Assembly (NCBI GenBank): GCA_037039925.1
Contig: JAXRKP010000103.1
Coordinates: forward strand, 451,417-515,416
Direction of reading: 5' to 3'
DNA: 64,000 bases
Source of the DNA: Doris montereyensis
Taxonomy: Eukaryota > Mollusca > Gastropoda > Nudibranchia > Dorididae
Numbering within the stretch: position 1 is the stretch's first letter; every line of letters begins with the position of its first letter. The notes under the pieces are model-generated. The model was not told where the DNA came from. It did no database searches and saw only the letters and a list, made by a program, of their open reading frames with translations. The translations under genes were made by a program, and so were the position numbers. Below, piece by piece: positions 60,178-64,000 of the stretch.

Positions 60178-60274
60178 GAGGGAGGGAGAGAGAGACAGAG
60201 GAGAGCGAGAGAGAGAGGAGGGGGAGAGAGACAGAGACAGAGAGAGAGACAGAGAGAGATAGACAGAGAGAGAG

Positions 60275-60344
<70 letters not shown>
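60112..60344. repeat. (GA)n microsatellite, about 230 bp
   Basis: Two pure GA runs flank a GGGA/GACA/GATA-mixed centre. Confidence 0.97.
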
Positions 60345-60347
<3 letters not shown>

Positions 60348-60965
60348 AAAGAAGAAGAAAACTAACTCAAAGTTAAACCTTTCATTCATAGCCCGTTGGT
60401 GTTAGATGTACTTGCTTTTGTGTATCCAGATTGGAATCATTAACATGACAAATGTGTGTGACGTGTCGCATACACAATCTCAATCATGTAGGCATACATT
60501 TGATGTTTGTCTAGGCTAGATCTAGATCTAGTACAGATCAGGAAAAAAAAACTAACACTGAACAGTGCTATTGCATTTGCTTTGCTTTTTAGCTGTTCAT
60601 ATTTCGCCTCCGATTTTGATGATGCATGAGAGATTATTATAGATTTGAGACAGAATATTTATATCAAACACATTATGATCTCTTTATAACATGTCTGTAT
60701 TTGTGTTTGTGTGTGTGTGTGTGTGTGTGCGTAGTATGGCACTGAAAGTGTGTAAGCGTGGGGAGGGGACTGAGGGAGAGCTATGTGCGTATGTGTGGTC
60801 GAGAAAAACACGTGGCGCCTGCTACCATATTAGCAATAGCATTATTATTAGGCCTATTATGATTATCATTACTACTATTATTATTCTAATTAACCACGCC
60901 CAGCTTTATTGTTTATAGAAGATTTTAGTTGAATACGAGAGGATAAATCCAATCCGCATTGACCG
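60345..60965. other. Unassigned sequence
   Basis: A GT run at about 60705-60728 and attatt words near 60838-60880; no gene is recognised. Confidence 0.45.
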
Positions 60966-61205
60966 TTGTCTCGGTAGTCCAGAGCTGTGTCGGTCTATCA
61001 ACTAAAAGGTAGTGATTTCATGTCCTTCCAATGGTTGAAAAATGCTCTCGATTTTTTTCGAGCATAAATCTAGTCTTCCTGGTCAGGTAGGTGGATCGAC
61101 ACCTAGTCCCATCGGGGACGGATTATAAAAATGAATATTATGCAGATCACAACACTCTGTAGGCACGTTAAAGATACCTTGGCTGTTTACACGGCGAGTT
61201 TGGTG
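60966..61205 (+). mobile_element. tRNA-derived SINE family B copy
   Basis: The A box region is tcggtagtccagagc. The B box is degraded (ggtagtgatttcatgtcc). It keeps gctctcgatttttttcgagc, a palindromic hairpin word, the ggtaggtggatcgacacc part, ccatcggggacgg, and gcagatcacaacactctgta. Confidence 0.85.
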
Positions 61206-62154
61206 CAGACAAAAATCTGTAGTTTATCCTTTTGTCAAATTACATTGAATTGCAACCAAGAATTACAATAATATAAATAACATATTATTATTATGCTTTT
61301 ATTTATTTTTATTGATTAATTATTTCATTATTACTAAACATTCACAGTATTAATTTTTTTTTCATTATACATGTATCCAGTTTTAACAAATGGTAGATTT
61401 ATTATTAAAGCCTTGAGCCAATCTAGTTGTAACATTTTAGCAGAGCGCTGATACAATCTTAGTATTTGGAAATTGAGCCAATCTTGCGTCCACTCAATCC
61501 AATGGGTTGGAAAGGTCGTGGGAGAGGAAAGAAAACCTCAACCAAAGTGTTCAATACATTTTAAGTGTGAGAACCGTCACTATAAGATATTATTGTAATG
61601 GACTTTATTCGCTACGACTGCTGTTGGTATTGAATGAATAATGTTGGCATATTAATAAAATTTTAAAGAAATCCATACTATGCGTATTTTTTTAAAACAT
61701 AAATAAGACAGAGATCTAGGCCTACCGTGAAACAGATAACACATTTTGTCGTTTGATAAATAATTATTAATATACAGTCATTTTTACTATTGAAGGGCAT
61801 TATGATTTATGGGCGCATGTTATTACAATCGTTCTCATTGTGTATAATTTATGAGCATCTAGACATAATCTACACTAACGTACATCTATCAATAGTTTCT
61901 TTCTTTGTCTTGTCTTGTTTCAGTGTTGTGTTGTTGAACAGCCTATTGAATAAAGTATTGACTCCCCCTTTCAAGAAATAATAATTCGGCCTAGTGACAT
62001 ACTGTAACAGATCTAACTTTTAACTAAACAATGTGCCATCGATTATTGACTACACATCTAAGTTCCAAGTTATCTAAGTAACTTCAATTACTTGCTTATA
62101 TCAACATTAGAACTTCCTCTTCTTCTTCTTCTTCCCCTTCTTCTATCTTCTCTC
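61206..62154. other. AT-rich unassigned sequence
   Basis: No long open frames, no minisatellite and no recognised RNA gene. Confidence 0.5.
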
Positions 62155-62166
62155 TCCTTCTTCTTC

Positions 62167-62237
<71 letters not shown>

Positions 62238-62330
62238 TCTGTCTGTCTGTCTCTCTGTCGGTCTGTCTGTCTTTCTGACTTCTGTCTGTCTCACTGTCTG
62301 TCTGTCTGTCTTTGTCTGTCTGTCTCTCTC

Positions 62331-62410
<80 letters not shown>

Positions 62411-62511
62411 TCTGTCTGTCTCTCTGTCTCTGTCTGTCTCTTCTGACAGTCTGTCTGTCTCCTGTCTGTCTCACTGTCTGTCTGTCTTCTTCTGTCTGTC
62501 TGTCTGTCTCT

Positions 62512-62554
<43 letters not shown>

Positions 62555-62565
62555 TCTTCTCTTCT

Positions 62566-62599
<34 letters not shown>

Positions 62600-62669
62600 G
62601 TCTCTGTCTGTCTCTCTTCTTCTGTCTGTCTCTGTCTGTCTGTCTGTCTTTGTCTGTCTGTCTTCTCCT

Positions 62670-62755
<86 letters not shown>

Positions 62756-62944
62756 CTTCTCTCTTCTCTCTCTCTTCTCTCTCTCTTCTCTCTCTCTCTC
62801 TCTGTTTGTCTGTCTGTCTCTCTGTCGGTCTGTCTGTCTCTCTGACAGTCTGTCTGTCTCACTGTCTGTCTGTCTTTGTCTGTATGTCTGTCTGTCTGTC
62901 TGTCTGTCTCACTGCCTGTCTGTCTGTCTTTGTCTGTCTGTCTT
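62155..62944. repeat. Compound (CT)n/(CTGT)n microsatellite, about 790 bp
   Basis: Long CT runs alternate with ctgtctgt blocks and cttctt pieces. Blocks such as ctgtctgtctctctgtcggt occur near 62242 and 62811, so larger segments within the tract are duplicated. The 296-codon + frame and its minus-strand counterpart are repeat translations. Confidence 0.97.
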
Positions 62945-63299
62945 CACAAAAATTGCACAAGTCACACACGCAATCTCTATAGACCTGGGGGAACATTGAC
63001 AGGCTTGACTTCTTCTTACTGTCAAGTATCAAAGATTAATGCTAGAATTCGTTCTTTATCTAAGTGGAGAACTTTATATCTGGTTCCAGTAGCTGGTTGT
63101 TTAACTTCTTAATATGTATGTATACTACTTCTTATTGTTTTCTTCTTCAAAAATACTTCTTTGCTTAATACTAATGTTTCTTCTACTTCTTCTTTCTAGT
63201 GACAGGCTTGACCTTCTTCTTCTTCTACTTACTTAATGATACTACTCCTACTACTAGTACACAAAATACTTAACAAAAAGGAAAATGTTCTAGATTCGC

Positions 63300-63459
63300 A
63301 CTATTCTTCTTCTTCTTATTTCTACTACTACTATTTCTTCTTCTTCTTCTTCTTCTTCTTCTATTTCTTCTTACTTCTTCTTCTTGCTTCTTCTTCCTTC
63401 TTCTGTTACTTCTACTACTACTACTACTACTGCTGCTGCTATTGCTGTTACTACTACTG

Positions 63460-63493
<34 letters not shown>

Positions 63494-63591
63494 TACTACT
63501 ACTACTGCTACTACTATTACTAGTACTGCTACTACTACTGCTGCTTCTATTGCTATTATTATTACTTCTACTACCACTGCTGCCACTACTT

Positions 63592-63629
<38 letters not shown>

Positions 63630-63640
63630 GACTATAAGAT
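63300..63640. repeat. (CTT)n then (CTA)n trinucleotide microsatellite
   Basis: cttcttctt to about 63410, then actactact with gctgct interruptions to 63629. It resumes after the following element at 63899-64000 and is cut by the window edge. Confidence 0.96.
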
Positions 63641-63717
63641 AATACTACTGCTACTACTTCTAACAAAGACTAGACAAATAGAAGGAATAGACTTCCTCTT
63701 CTAAATCCTTCTACATC

Positions 63718-63895
63718 ATGGGAGGCGTAGTTAGCTCGGTTGGTAGCACGCTTTCTTTTCATGTCGAGGCGATGGGTGCCGACGCAGAGGTCGCCGGTTC
63801 GATCTCCATGGTGGCCAGCATTTTTTTCTATGGGGTTTTCATATTATCTTATGTCATTACCTTCACTTCACTTCCTTGCCTCACTATTTGTCTTT
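63718..63895 (+). mobile_element. tRNA-headed element family C copy
   Basis: The head is gcgtagttagctcggttggt and agcacgctttc, with an A box fitting tagctcggttgg. A spacer of about 40 bases with gatgggtgccgacgcag follows. The B-box region is gccggttcgatctcc, then a T7 run, tatggggttttcatattatc, and a tail tgcctcactatttgtc. It sits inside the CTA microsatellite. Confidence 0.83.
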
Positions 63896-64000
63896 TAAAG
63901 CTACTACTATGCTGGCTACTACTACTACTACTACTACTGGTAGCTGCTGCTTCTATTGACTGCTGCTGCTATTCTGTCTTTTTTACTACTAATACTACTA

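Noticed and set aside
62092..62982. 296-codon + frame and 230-codon minus frame
   Set aside because: CT/CTGT repeats give Ser-Leu-Cys-Val or Arg-Glu-Asp-Lys strings in any frame.

Overview
The window looks like metazoan nuclear DNA, most likely from a mollusc and perhaps a heterobranch gastropod. The reasons are one exon of a large animal RNA-binding protein gene, tRNA-headed SINEs, a non-LTR retrotransposon tail, very dense microsatellites and minisatellites, and constant recurrence of AGATCT/CTAGATCT words, which I associate with heterobranch genomes. The species guess is inference. There are no rRNA genes, no convincing intact tRNA gene, no prokaryotic gene organisation and no CRISPR array.

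Protein-coding content is very sparse. The one well-supported host coding segment is a minus-strand exon at 30092-30418. It encodes the second half of RRM1 of a SPEN/Split ends (MSX2-interacting protein, SHARP) homologue. Both splice sites look intact, but one extra base in a T4 run (30301-30304) breaks the frame in mid-exon. The rest of the window would then be intron and flanking DNA, with the other exons outside it or unrecognised. A second coding remnant at 19462-19654 is the carboxy end of a non-LTR retrotransposon ORF2, also frameshifted.

Most of the sequence is repeats. (1) Family A is a SINE-like repeat of about 110-170 bp with some 30 copies, nearly all in one orientation. (2) Family B is a tRNA-headed SINE with six copies. 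It shares a 3' tail with family A, which suggests one LINE partner mobilised both. (3) Family C is a tRNA-headed element that occurs in inverted, foldback arrangements near 1.6 and 12 kb. (4) A MITE with 10-bp terminal inverted repeats (GCTGCCAACC) occurs compact at 52007-52180 and swollen by an internal array at 39635-40460. (5) About 20 minisatellite arrays have unit lengths from 12 to 71 bp. (6) Long GA/CT, TA, CA and trinucleotide microsatellites occur throughout.

Layout: 1-9.6 kb is mainly minisatellites and microsatellites. 9.6-24 kb mixes repeat copies with arrays at 11.4, 12.5, 18.0, 18.4, 21.7 and 23.5 kb. 24.5-26.5 kb is a compound TA/family-A array. 29.8-30.5 kb holds the SPEN exon. 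31-47 kb is again dense in family A copies and arrays. 47-62 kb is quieter, AT-rich, AGATCT-rich intergenic or intronic DNA with the compact MITE and most of the SINE B copies. 62-64 kb is CT, CTT and CTA microsatellite DNA ending in a family C copy.

The most useful discovery is not a gene system. It is a repeated relationship between transposons and satellites: several of the minisatellites lie inside, and share sequence with, dispersed elements (family A at 6.6, 13.0, 24.6, 34.3 and 38.9 kb; the MITE at 39.7 kb). That is visible directly; the mechanism is inference. I found no convincing evidence of a new multi-gene system.
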